DNA of 60,207 bases from assembly GCA_905250885.1 (NCBI GenBank), contig CAJNOQ010000241.1, forward strand, positions 1-60,207. Reading direction: 5' to 3'. Source of the DNA: Didymodactylos carnosus. Lineage: Eukaryota > Rotifera > Eurotatoria > Philodinida > Philodinidae. Position 1 is the first letter of the stretch, and each line of letters starts with the position of its first letter. The notes below the pieces were generated by a model, which was not told the origin of the DNA, searched no databases, and was given only the letters and a program-made list of their open reading frames with translations. Shown here piece by piece: positions 9,174-20,774 of this stretch. A program made the position numbers and the translations under genes.

Positions 9174-12100
9174 TTATTGTAGTGTATTTAATGCTTGTTC
9201 TAAAAAGTCAATATAAGGTTTTGTCGTTGAATCCATACCATCATTTACAAACACTCTTAAAAAAATAAATAAATATTTAAGTAAAGAACTCAGCTAGAAG
9301 TATATACGCTTACATCTTTTCAAACTCGCCTACTGACTTTTGACTAAAATTCATTAAATCATTTGCATTTATGTTTGCTATAACTGTTCCATCGAGACGA
9401 TGTATCATAGATTCAACTGGAAACTTATAAGAATCTAAAGCACATTGTGCTCGATGAACATTTTCCACATCCGATTTGTTGTTTAGAATAGCCTATGAAA
9501 AGAAAAATCAGATCAAAACGTTGTATGAATTCATGTAAAGATAAAAAGGGTGAACCTTTAAATCTAAAACAAGAGTCCATGTAGAAACAAAATATTCTCT
9601 CAGCAAATGTTGAACAGCCGAACTTTCGAGCACTGAAATTGAAAAATAATTGTTTTTTTTAATATAATAAAATAGTATTTTAATTTCTTTCCCATTGTTC
9701 GTTTCTACGAACTATTTCAATCTACTCTATCAAAGCTTCAAAATTACTTACCAGTTTCTCGTAAAGTTCGGCCACTACCTAGAACAGTCAATTGTGGAAT
9801 ATGACTATAAAAAGACATTTATCAAATCTTTCTCACCTCAGCAACTTTGATCGTCCAAAGAACCCCATAAAACAATTGAATGAACAAACTTATTAGTGCG
9901 TTCAGCTATTTTAAACGCGTCTCGAAATTCATAATATGGGATCTTTAATACAGAGAGATAGAGAGAAAACATTGAATCGGCAAATTATGTTAAGAATTTA
10001 CTTCTTTAAATGGATAAAAGGTTTTTTCTAAAATTGAAAGTACTTCTTCTTCAGTAATTTCATTGTCCCACTTGTACGATATTAATAAATCACTATAAAG
10101 TGTCTCGTTCATCGGTTTCATAAACTGTAATCTTAAATCTGCTTCCATTGTCATGTTATTGTCTGTCACAGCATTCTGCAAAACTTTCAATGATGGAGCA
10201 GAAGAACGAAGTTCCATTTGTGGCATATAACCAATATCAACTTCCATATTAGATCCAGTACTGCCATCAGACAACCATTCCATATCTGTAATATCATTTT
10301 TCAACATATGCCAGCATTCTTTGACGTTTTATACGCAAACTAATCAGTTATAAATACTTACCAACATTAAGTTTTTTGTTACTTGGAACATGCATTCGAA
10401 AATAAATAATTTCAGTAGCATCCTCTTTTATCACCAAACGTCCTTGGAACTGAGCTGGTGTATACCAAAATGGATGATACGGAGCAGTATTTAATTGATA
10501 TTCAGCATGGATTCTAAATTGAAAACAACTGTCCGTTATTTATCAATATTCTAACGCCAAGGAAATCAAATGGCTCGTCGTTCTCGTATTCAAAGAGTAA
10601 GTCTGAAGCATTCTAAACTTGCTTATGTTTTGTCGCAAAAACAAATAACAAAATATCTTATATTAAGCTTTTCTATGAATACAAGTATATTTAGTTGTTA
10701 GTTAAACTATAAATTTTAGAAAAAGATAAAGAAAATTTATATCATCTGTTACAAATGTAAGGCTACCGCTTCGACGCAGCACCGCCTGCTATTACCCAAG
10801 CAAAAACGACCCAATTTTTTGGGTTATTTATCTAGATTCAACTCCACGTACATCTAGATGCACGTGGAACTGAACCTAGATAAATAACCCAAAAGATTGG
10901 GTCGTTTTTGCTTGGGTATATGGCCTAAAAATCGGAAGATATAAATGCTCATTATATAGAGCATCAAAAGTTACCCAAAGAGCGACTTTTTCTAGCTGAA
11001 AAATAAACATTGTTTGACTTCAAACTCATTTTTAAAACCAGAACTCTTCATTGCATAGTTGAGTACTTTGTAGACTTTGTGGAATCCGTAAGCAGCAGTT
11101 CAAGTAGATAATATAATAAACTTTTATAAAATAAGGTAAAATAAATTTGTTTACCTCCATTTTCATGTAACATATTTTGAGATGTCACTTAGATTTGATT
11201 GAATTGTCTATGAGAGATCAAAAGTCTTAGGAAGTCAAGTGGCACACATCTTATCAAGAAAGTCGGTCTTTAGATAACTTTTTGAAATTTTCATTCATCG
11301 TATGTATTTAGTATGGTGCTACAAATACAAATAAAACTTTGAGTTCCTACATAACATTTAAAGATTTTGATATTCAAATTGTCGGAATTAGGAAAATATT
11401 TGAAATAATAGTTTTTAATTATTTCAAATTTCTACTTATAGACGACATAAGAGAATAACAAAAATATACTGATGCTGGGGTACTGTATCATTGCTAAGCT
11501 TTTTTTAAGTCAATTCATGCCAGATTCTTGAGATCTATTTTCCTTAAAGACATTGAGAGAAGTATTATCGTTCATCTTCATATAATAGTAAAGTCGAATA
11601 AAAAAGCAGATATCACAACAAAATATTAAATAATTTCAATAGTCCTACTATTATTATAACTGAATATTTAGTTGTATATTAATCTGTTTTCTATTTCATC
11701 TTTAATCGCTGTTAGATTTGTCCCTTCTTGGTGAACCTTCTCTTAACCAAGATCTTGATAAGAAAACGGAAAAAATTCTAAGAAACCAAGATCTTGAATA
11801 TCTTGAAGTTTCTTGAGTTCTTGTACCAAGATTTTGATAATTCTTGGATCACCGTTTTGTTTCATACTCTTGCTTATATACAACTTGAAAATTTTTCCTT
11901 TCTTGAACATGAGCCTACGACCACGTATGGTTGAATATCTGGTGGTTATGACTGTCATATAAGAAAGAGAATGTCTAAAATTTTCATCATAGCACTTTGA
12001 AACATTTGAACTCGATTCACTCAAGATCTTGAGTACAAGCATCAAGAAGCCAAAATATTGATTTCTTAGTGTTCTTTTCAACATCTTGTGATATTTCTTA

Positions 12101-13149
12101 ACGCAAAATCTCTAAGTTTCAGTAGAGCCTATCTTCGAAATTCAGGAGTCAAATTTCTTAGAAGACTAATAAATCAACTCACCTGAATATGATATCGAGA
12201 TAGGGACCGTATCGAGCTCGAACAACAGCCAACGCACCTTGCGGTGGAAAACGTGAAAGTATGAACGGGCGTTGATGAAACATTTCCAATAATCGATGAA
12301 TAATAATATGCTCGTCGTCCACTTCTGGTGGATAATATCTGAAAATAATAGAATGGAATAAAGAGGTTCATTCATACAATTATTTCACTACCTATTAGAC
12401 GATAAGTGTTGAAGATTTCTATGCTGATCACTTTTCACTTTAATAAGCCAATAAGGTTGACCAATCTTTATTTGTTTTATTTTCGGCAAAAATGATTTAA
12501 AATGTCTGACACCGAAATTCATATGGGCTATGTGAGGATGTTTCCATGAATGAAGAAATTGTAATTCATCAAGATTAGTCTAAACAAATTTCTTATCCCC
12601 TACAGAATCTACATTTATCATCTCCATATAGAACATTACCGTATACGAATGTCGAAAATCTTTTGTCATCGTGGAAATGTCAAGTGGTTGAAAATAGGCA
12701 TTTATTGTCAATAATTGATCCGAATCTAATATCGGTTGCTCGTACAAGAATGTAAACTATAATTAGAGAATAATCAATTAAGCTGTCTTTTTAGCATGCG
12801 ATAACAGGCAATTTACATTAACATTTGCAAGTTTTTTAGCTATTGGTTCAAATTCATCTATTGATAAATAATTATCATCGTTTCTATCGTGTTTTTGAAA
12901 TAAAAACAGAACTTCGGGTGAATAGTCATGAAACTGAACATCTTCGATTTCAAAAGTCAGTTGACGTTGAATTAACAAGAAAACCAAACAAGTTGTTATG
13001 ATACAAGTAACTAGAATCACTAAACATTTTCTTTTAACATTGTTGGATCTTATATCAACGCTTTTTTTAAATAGTGATGGGTGATTTGTCGAAGAGGATG
13101 CTCCATTTCCATCATCTGATCCAGTTAATCGTTGTCGAAGGTCTACCAT
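9174..13149 (-). CDS. SELENON: Selenoprotein N, complete, with in-frame UGA (Sec)
   Basis: Eleven exons on the minus strand, each with GT-AG borders and consistent phase: 13149-12817, 12756-12640, 12579-12392, 12338-12183, 10513-10362, 10285-10002, 9942-9837, 9778-9752, 9632-9556, 9492-9314, 9255-9174. They give about 566 residues against about 590 in human. The order is: cytosolic N-terminus, one membrane span (LVILVTCIITTCLVFLLIQ), an EF-hand (DRNDDNYLSIDEFEPIA), then the lumenal body with family segments EHIIIHRLLEMFHQRP, FWYTPAQF and SNMEVDIGYMPQMEL. The redox centre reads DDQSC-TGA-GSGRTLRET, with TGA at 9840-9838 exactly where vertebrate SELENON has selenocysteine. SELENON is an ER membrane glycoprotein linked to redox and calcium control by the SERCA pump. 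Intron 4 is unusually long (10514-12182) and carries a palindrome. The start ATG is the first in the frame before the span. Confidence 0.93.
9838..9840 (-). other. Selenocysteine UGA codon of SELENON
   Basis: TGA in frame between TGC (Cys) and the split glycine codon G|GT, reproducing the SCUG redox motif. The 5' splice site follows after a single base (TGAG|GTGAGA). Downstream exons keep the frame and the family similarity, so this is recoding rather than a real stop. Confidence 0.88.
10793..10918. repeat. Near-perfect palindrome in SELENON intron 4
   Basis: Arms of about 58 bp run from 'tacccaagcaaaaacgaccc' to its complement ending 'cttgggta', with only a few mismatches and a ~12-bp loop. 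Both ends carry TA, fitting a TA target duplication of Tc1/mariner-type MITEs. It has no coding content. Confidence 0.7.
11740..12090. repeat. Cluster of AAGATCTTGA-like motifs in SELENON intron 4
   Basis: The self-complementary word 'aagatcttga' or close variants recurs near 11749, 11788, 11827 and 12023, with further 'cttga' and 'caagat' pieces between. The function is unknown; it may be a decayed repeat. Confidence 0.4.
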
Positions 13150-15386
13150 ATGACACTACACGAAATCAATAGCACTTACATTGTCATCTAGCAATTAATC
13201 CTTCATACCTTTTGTTTAATTACTACATCTTTAGTACAAATATACAATGAAACAGGCGATAAATTTTGATAAGATTAAAAATATGTCGCTTTTGAATAAA
13301 TCATCATATAAGTGCACACATTTTTCACATGGCAATGATGGGAATAAAACCAAGTGTTGATTAAAGGCAAAACATGATCACGCGTTTCTAGCGTTGATTT
13401 TTTGGAAAAGATGAAAATATATGTTGGTTTATTCAACCTGATAATTAAAATCTGTTACGGAATTTTGAAGAAATTTTATTTTGTTTTTTCATATATTTTG
13501 TATTTTTGATGCGATAAACGTAAATAGATAGATGACGATGGAATGACTACAATGTTGCGTGAAACGAGACAAAATAGCTTTCTAAGCTTTGTTCGAGACA
13601 AAATGAAAACGTCATGAGACAAGATGAGATGTTCGAGTATGCCATTTTGCTCACCTCTAATCTGCATGCCAGTAATAATACTACTAACCGACAGAATCGT
13701 TGTCGTATCAAAAAGGCATTGACTTATTATAACGATAAATATCTCATTAAGCCGACAATGGAATGAAAGGATCTCTGTGTAGACATGCTCTTGGGTTAAC
13801 TAATCTGTCTGCAGATTCTATCAAATTAATGGTAAGACGTGTATTCAACTATCAGAACAAACATGAAAACTTCAGAATGTTCAAAGAAAGTATAGTACAT
13901 GTTTGTATTTTTAAACAGGTATATTTTCACTTACTTTAAGTGGTAGTATTACTATATAACGGATTTGGTGATTATTTGTATGTAATAATGTTTGATGATC
14001 AGAAAAATTGATACCTATCAAAAAACATTAAAGGAAAGACAAGTTGAAATTTATCTAATAATTCTAGTAAAAATCCTAATTTCATTACTTATTAAGTTCT
14101 GATTATTAATTATTAAGGTACTTATTCTGAGAGTGTTCATTATCTACAATCTATAAACATTTTAATTCTTATTTAAACGAGATACACAAGCATTGACATC
14201 TTTAACTGGGGGGGGGGAAGGCAAACAATTGACTGTAGCGCTATTTCTATCACTACAGTCAATTGTACCCCTTCCCCATTCCCTGTCCAGGTGTGTGTAA
14301 CAACGACATCGAAGTGATCAATCATTTTCATTCAAACAGAGTGTCTGTTGTATATACATCACTTACTTACTTTTAACGCACCCAAATCATTTCAAAGACT
14401 TTATTGTAGTCGTGCATAATCAATCAAATTATTTTATTATAGCCATGATTGCAAGCGACATCAATTAAAAAGATGCTTATTTAACAGAATTTTACCTAAT
14501 AGTGCAGTGGTTAACCATTCCATATAATGTTTTTTTCTACCATTTTGTGGATCTAAGAGGAAAAACCAGCGAGACCGCGAGAGAGAAGATAAGATTGATA
14601 CCATTCTTAACCATGGGTACTAATACTCCTAGCTTTTAGAAGACGACAGAATATATAGAATTACCAAAGAGGTTTTTTACATAAGCTAAAATTCCAGACA
14701 TTTTTTATCTGTAGTTCAAATCTCGGGTGATGAGCTATGTTTAAGATTATCCTTAATCTATCACTCGTAAAAGTGAATCAAGCATAACTGATGCTCGAAA
14801 TAGTCTCTGTTGATTCCAATACTGACTGAATGTTAAAAGATAATGAGTGTTATCAGCTCTTGGTATCACCGAACTTTCAGAATACTTATTATATCGTTCT
14901 CTCCAAAAGACAGTGGTAATGTCTTCAGTCCAAATGGCATGAAAATTCACATTGAACAGCTTACAAATATTGAATAGTTGTACGGGATAAATCACATGGC
15001 ATCAGCTGCGTTTTGCTATTATTGTGCCTAACAATGGTTAATAATAGTTTTTCTTGATGTGTGGCTGATTTAATATCAATGTTTTCTCAATTTTCAATTT
15101 TGTTATTGACAAACGAGCAAATTATTCTTTGTTGTATTCGAGAATGAGACTCTCTAAAGAACAGTATGACACCTGTACATATCTTTGTCTTTTTACGCCT
15201 CTATTTCTGAACTGTTTCGAACAATTGTTAGTTGATACCTTTCTTTTAAGATATAGCAATTTCTTTATTGTGTGTACTATCGTAGTAGTTCAGTTTTAGT
15301 TAGTTCCATACCGTAGATCTGAATTGTAAGTATAATATTGTTTAGTGGTTATTAAATGAAAGACCATTGTAAATATTTACGTTTAG
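13150..15386. other. Intergenic region upstream of SELENON and hnRNP genes
   Basis: This is a shared 5' flank, since SELENON runs left and the hnRNP gene runs right. I see no convincing gene. A palindrome with a G-run lies at 14208-14277. A probable cis 5' UTR intron of the hnRNP gene runs from the gtaagt near 15327 to the acceptor at 15386. Confidence 0.55.
14208..14277. repeat. Inverted repeat with G-run / C-run ends
   Basis: The left arm has a run of about ten G followed by 'aagg' and 'caattgactgtag'; the right arm is 'ctacagtcaattg' then 'accccttcccc'. Arms are about 25-30 bp around a 14-bp loop. It is a possible short foldback and a strong RNA hairpin if transcribed. Confidence 0.6.
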
Positions 15387-17998
15387 ATGGCGTCACATAA
15401 TTCGTCAACCACTTCAGATGAACAATTTCGCAAAGTTTTTATCGGTGGCTTATCATACTGGTGAGTGATTATGCTATTGAACATCAATATATTCTTATAT
15501 TTTTGTTCTTTTCTTTTCTAGTACTACGGATGATACATTAAGATCATATTGTGAGAAATTTGGAGATATTGCGGATTGTGTTATTATGCGTGATCGAGGT
15601 GGTACATCGAGAGGATTTGGTTTTGTCACATTTCGAGATCGTTCAATGGTTGACGATTTAATGTCTCAGCGTCCTCATCTAATTGATGGACGTCAAACAG
15701 AACCTAAAAGAGCTATGCCAAGAGACGAAGCATCCCGTCCAGAAGGTCAGTTAACAGTTAAAAAAATATTTATTGGCGGAATACGTGATGATATGGATGA
15801 TGAACAACTAAAAAATCATTTTAATCAATATGGAAATATTGTCGATTGTTCAATCATGAAAGATAAAGATGGTAAGCTCATTGCTTCTGTCATTTTGTTA
15901 TATTCACATAATGAGTTTTATGTTATTTGAAGGAAAACTGCGTGGTTTTGCATTTATTACATTCGATGATTTTGATTCAGGTATGTATTCCTGTTAGACA
16001 CGCGCTTGAATGTAAAAGATAAATTTGTTTTGTGTTTTTTACAGTTGATCGAATTATATTAGATAAACCGCACTCTATTAATGGAAAAGAATTGGATGTT
16101 AGAAAGGCAATACCACGTGAACAAACGCAACGTAATAATGGAACGGGAATGAATGATTATTATTTTCGTAATAGTCCATTTGATGGTCGTTATACAATGA
16201 ATATGCCTCCTTCGCCTATGCCATATGGTTGTTTACCATCCTCGTATGCTTTACAAATGTCTGACAAACCAATGCCATTGATGGCATCAAATATTGATCA
16301 ACAAGGTCATCCACCCTTTCCTTCCATTATTCTTCCACCTGAAATAGCCAATTCGGCATTTTTTCGCCGGCAACCAACTTCAACAACGAATCCACAAAAC
16401 AATAGAAAGAAAAGTATTAGTGGTGACGATCCATCTTATTTACCATATGATTATTTTCAAATGAATTCAATGAATTGTGGTAATGGGGTCGGAATAAACA
16501 ATCGAATGAATAATAATAATCGACCAAGATATTTTAATGGTTATAGAAATGGACTTCAGCGACCTCGGTAAGTAGAAAAAGCAGAAAAAAATGTTTTATT
16601 GTATGAAAAGCTCAATGTTAGGAACTTAGTTAGACGCTGTATATATTACGTAGAAGATTTTACGATGCAACTTACATAGAATAATCATTATAATACATAT
16701 AAAAGACATATCTCATTCTTGCTCGGGTTACCTGAAGATACGAATAAGCGTTTTAATTCTAAATCAAGTCATGTTGACTGTATGAGACATCTTTTCTTGT
16801 ATCGCACCTTTTCAAACAGAAATTTGCTTAGACAGCACATATTTTCTTGCTGGTGCAATTTATCTCTTAGAAGGTTCAGTTGCTGCGCGTACACAACCTT
16901 ACTACTTTTAGATTTAAACATCAATTCTTTAACCATTATCATTTAGGTCAAATCGGCGTAGTAATTCCATTAATGATCCAAACTCAGAACAACATCGAAA
17001 ATTATTTGTTGGCGGACTATCATATAAGTAAGAGTATGGATAAATAGTGTTAATGATACGATATTTTGCTTTATTTTCTCATTAAATCTTCTAGAACAAC
17101 TGATGATTCACTAAAAACTTATGTGGAAAAATTTGGCCAAGTAAATGATTGTGTGGTAATGAAAGATAAAAATAATTTATCGCGTGGATTTGGCTTTGTT
17201 ACTTATACTGATGTTTCTATGATCGATGATTTTATGGCACAACGGCCGCATACTCTAGATGGACGCCAAATAGACCCAAAACGGGCAATGCCACGTGAAG
17301 AAGCAATGAATGACGATGTTCATTTGACTGTAAAAAAAATATTTATTGGTGGTTTAAGAGACGGTATCGCAGAAGATACACTGAAACAATATTTTGATAA
17401 GTACGGAAAAATTTGTGATTGTTTTATTATGAAAGACAAAACGGGAAATACACGAGGATTTGGATTTTTGGAATTTGATGACTACGTACGTATTACGATA
17501 TACTTTCCTACTAACAAGAATGGCAATATTTAATTCTTTTTTAAGGACTCTGTCGATCGTGTTATACTAGATCGTCCACATACAATCGATCAAAAACGAA
17601 TTGATGTGAAAAAAGCGGTTCCCAGAGAACAACGTCAGTTACAACAACAACAAGCACAAGCCTTACAGTTACAAGCTGCAGCTGCTTATCATTATCATTA
17701 TGGTGCATTCGGTGGGGGAAGAGGTGGTAATAGTGGTGATATGTTACTTGGCCCCGGAATGAGGATGAATGGTATTGGACCTGATAATCTAATGTATGAT
17801 GATATGTATGGACCTTTCGCTGGACCTACTGGCTCAGGAATGTACACCAGTAATATGCGCAATATTCCAAATTCAGGAGGAAGATTTGACGCACGTCTAT
17901 CACGAAATAATCGCAATAATACCAATGTGAATGTCAATAACAATAATAATAATTCTCGTGAAAGACGGCAGGATCGTCAATCCCGTGATAGTCAGTAG
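15387..17998 (+). CDS. hnRNP A/B-like RNA-binding protein, four RRMs
   Basis: Seven exons join in frame: 15387-15460, 15522-15871, 15933-15980, 16045-16567, 16947-17027, 17095-17485, 17546-17998; about 639 residues. The first module has RRM1 (RNP2 KVFIGGL, RNP1 RGFGFVTF), the linker PKRAMPRDEA, RRM2 (KIFIGGI, RGFAFITF, FDSVDRII) and a Met/Pro/Asn-rich tail. The second repeats this: KLFVGGL and RGFGFVTY, PKRAMPREEA, KIFIGGL and RGFGFLEF, DSVDRVIL. It ends in a Gln-, Gly- and Asn-rich low-complexity tail with RERRQDRQS. This paired-RRM layout is that of hnRNP A1/A2B1, nuclear pre-mRNA binding and splicing factors. The second module's first exon has no in-frame ATG, so fusion through the 379-bp intron at 16568-16946 is the simplest reading. 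Retaining that intron gives a 332-residue two-RRM protein, because the donor contains TAA. The family is sure; four RRMs in one transcript is inference. Confidence 0.85.
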
Positions 17999-20768
17999 TG
18001 TTTGTATCGTTTTCTTACTTTCATTTTTGTTTGTTTTCTTTGTATAACACTATTGTGTCTAAAAAAATCCTATTTGAGCTTACTCTTTAGCCATTTATTA
18101 TCATTTTCTCTCATAAAACAGGAAATCTAGCAGTATACATGTATCTAACTCGTGGAAAGTGTACGTTTTCGAAGCCGTTTTGATTTGTGCTGTTAGTTTA
18201 ATATCTACATCTCAACTACTTGATAGATTGCATCTTTAAAGGTGTGCTTTATATGCACCAGTGTCTCTCTGTTATCAAGAAAACTAAACTAAAATATGTT
18301 TCAAAATATTCATCTGTTGACATCTGTCTATTTGTAATGTTTATTACACATGAGTGTATATTTGTTGTTTTCTTTTCACTTTTATTTTATACATATGTGT
18401 TTGTTTTTCTAGTATTAGCGTATTCAATGAGCTAAATAGTTTTTTTTTGTTCGTTTATTTATTATCATTATTATTATTAGTCAATATCATCATTGTTGCC
18501 ATCTTTTTTTCGTTTCTATTTCGCACATATATGGTTTTTTTTAATTTTATCTGTTGGGTTAGATTATAGACATTTACATCTTCTCAACATTAAAAAGATC
18601 TTTCTCAAAACGTATCTTGTATCCATACACATAAATGTGATTTAATTGTTCACTTCCCGGTTTTGTTTTTTCGTCGAATAATTCCTTTCTCCATATTTCA
18701 ATCTTTAATTATCTATTATTATTCAACGATTTATCTCTAGTATAGTGGTGATAATTGTTTTTCTTTTAATTCTAAAATTAAAATCTCGTTTGTCATTGGT
18801 TTTTTTCTGCTTGCTTCATTGCTTTTTCTCTTTTTCTGAAATTCATCATCACATGCAAGCATAAATACACACAAACATATACACATGTTGAATACTAATG
18901 CTATTACTATCGTGCAAACGATTTTGTCGTTTTTTGTTGGTTTATTTTTGTCTTTTTCTTCCTGGCACGCTCGTTTATCATGTCTAGGTAATTTTAAAAT
19001 TTTCAATAAAAAAAAGAAAATACAATCATGCGAACTGATTACCTTCAGAAAAAAAATCATCAGGTTATCGCATGTGTAAAAACTGAAGAAAACAAAATTT
19101 CTCAAAATTAGTCCGACCGCTATCTAACATTTGCGTGATCTAGCTATCAGAGCTTCGTATGGACTCAAAATTTTGAGCCAAGTTCATTCATATGGACTGG
19201 ACTGCATTTTTTGAGGTCACTTTGGACTTAGTCCAATCCATACGGAGCTCTGCTAGCTAAGTCCTTTAAATTCTTTCATTTGATGATATCTAGAAACACT
19301 TTTGTACTTCTGGCCTGTTGATTGCTGCTTTGACGTATCTATATCTTGTTATTAACCAGTTCAAAGAAGCTTGACTTTGAGAGAGCTACCATTTTAAAAC
19401 AAAATTAGTTTTTTTACTTAGATTCATTCTGATCTAAGACATATTCGGCCTAAACATGATTTGAGTTAGTCTTAAATTAGATATCCAACTTAAGTCACGC
19501 TTCAGTCGAAAACTGAAGAAAAAGTTAGAGTTGATTGAGAGGAACCTCAAGTTTGTCGTAAATTTCAAAATTTGAGTTAGACATGTAACTTAATTCTAGT
19601 TTTTATGAAGCATATCTTAGTTTAGTTTCGGAGCAAGCAATACTTCTCTCAAATTTACACGATTTACTTTCCGTTGATTACATAAAATATATTCCAGTTA
19701 GCCACTTTCTTGTATAGGGATGTCTTTTCCACTGACTCTTTGGATGAACAGAAATGAGCAAATGAATGTTCATTGCGACAATCAGTGTATTAAAATCCCC
19801 AATTTAACATATACCAATTACAGTAAAAACGAAAAAACATGGTTTTTCTGATGAATATTGAAAGTATCTCATACCGGCAGCTTTTAAGAACGCTGAAATA
19901 TCAATACGATCCTCATTATAACGTTGCCACAATTTCATTAAACATTCATCTGTTATGACTATTTTTTGGACGTTTTGGAGTTGTGGCTTCAATATCATCT
20001 TGTACTCTTGCAATCCGGTCCATAGATATTATAATAATAATCAAGAAATCCTTGAATACCTGGATAATCTAGTGAAGTGTGAATTATTGTCTGTCAAAAA
20101 AGTGAGTGGACTAAGGGCTGGGAGAGAAATCAAGAAACCGCTATTATGCTACTCCAACGAGAAAAATGACTCCACGAGAATTTTGTATCTTTTCATAGAA
20201 ACTTTCTTGTCTATGTCACGTGAATAATGTATTTATGTAAGAATTATGCATGAAAACATAGGTTATCGACTATGTTGAGTCTTGTGGCAATGTGGGTTTT
20301 AAAAAAAAAATTTAGAACTTAGCGTAACCTACGTTTTCCGAAAACTAATATTTTCCGGCTGTTTTCAGCTAATATTAAAAAAATTATAACTTACTCAGAA
20401 TACATCACAGCCAGTTGAAAACTTCAGGATATGGTTACTTTTATCTACTAAACGTCATTATGGAGGCGACAAATTTGAAAAACCAATATATGTTGAACGA
20501 TTTTCTAGAAGTCTTTGAAGAAAACCACAAAGTCCTCTAGATTCATTTTTGTAAGCATTTTAGGGGTAGAATATAAAGTAGTTCAGATACTATACATCCT
20601 GAAGTTTTCAACTGGCTCTGATGTATTCTGAGTAAGTTATAATTTTTTTAATATTAGCTGAAAACAGCCGGAAAATACTAGTTTTCGGAAAACGTAGGTT
20701 TCTCTAGGTTCTAAAGCTTTTTTTCTAAAAACAAACATTGTCACAAGATTCAGCATAGTCAATAACCT
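17999..20768. other. hnRNP 3' UTR and intergenic repeats
   Basis: From 17999 to about 19020 the sequence is strongly T-rich, typical of a 3' UTR here; an AATAAA at about 19004 could end the transcript. An inverted repeat follows at 19141-19259. A minus-strand open stretch around 19875-20030 reads LQEYKMILKPQ...TDECLMKLWQRYNEDRIDI, faintly EF-hand-like with a possible donor after it. I cannot build a gene from it, so it may be a gene remnant. The inverted-repeat element at 20255-20774 ends the stretch. Confidence 0.45.
19141..19259. repeat. Inverted repeat, ~25-bp arms
   Basis: The left end 'tagctatcagagcttcgta' pairs with the right end 'tacggagctctgctagcta'. A further inner pair 'tggact'/'agtcca' recurs several times in the interior. 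It looks like a small MITE. Confidence 0.6.
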
Positions 20769-20774
20769 ATGTTT
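20255..20774. mobile_element. Non-autonomous TIR element, ~176-bp arms
   Basis: Inverted arms lie at 20255-20430 and 20596-20774 around a ~165-bp centre. Matching landmarks are 'aacataggttat' at the left end and 'ataacctatgtt' at the right, then 'ctacgttttccgaaaact', 'ttttccggctgttttcagct' and 'ataacttactcagaat'. Similarity is high, suggesting recent origin. No coding frame lies inside. Confidence 0.78.

Noticed and set aside
9838..9840. TGA as a genuine stop making SELENON a pseudogene
   Set aside because: All downstream exons keep frame, splice sites and strong family similarity, and the TGA sits exactly at the known Sec position.
14700..14740. tRNA B-box-like 'gttcaaatctcggg'
   Set aside because: No matching A box, acceptor stem or cloverleaf could be found around it; no tRNA in the window was convincing.
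16719..16946. Open frame in the hnRNP intron ending at the acceptor
   Set aside because: It lies fully within the intron between the two RRM modules and does not join the second module in frame.
19804..20013. EF-hand-like minus-strand fragment (TDECLMKLWQRYNEDR)
   Set aside because: Only one exon-like piece could be found, with no downstream partner; the EF-hand resemblance is faint, so no gene was called.
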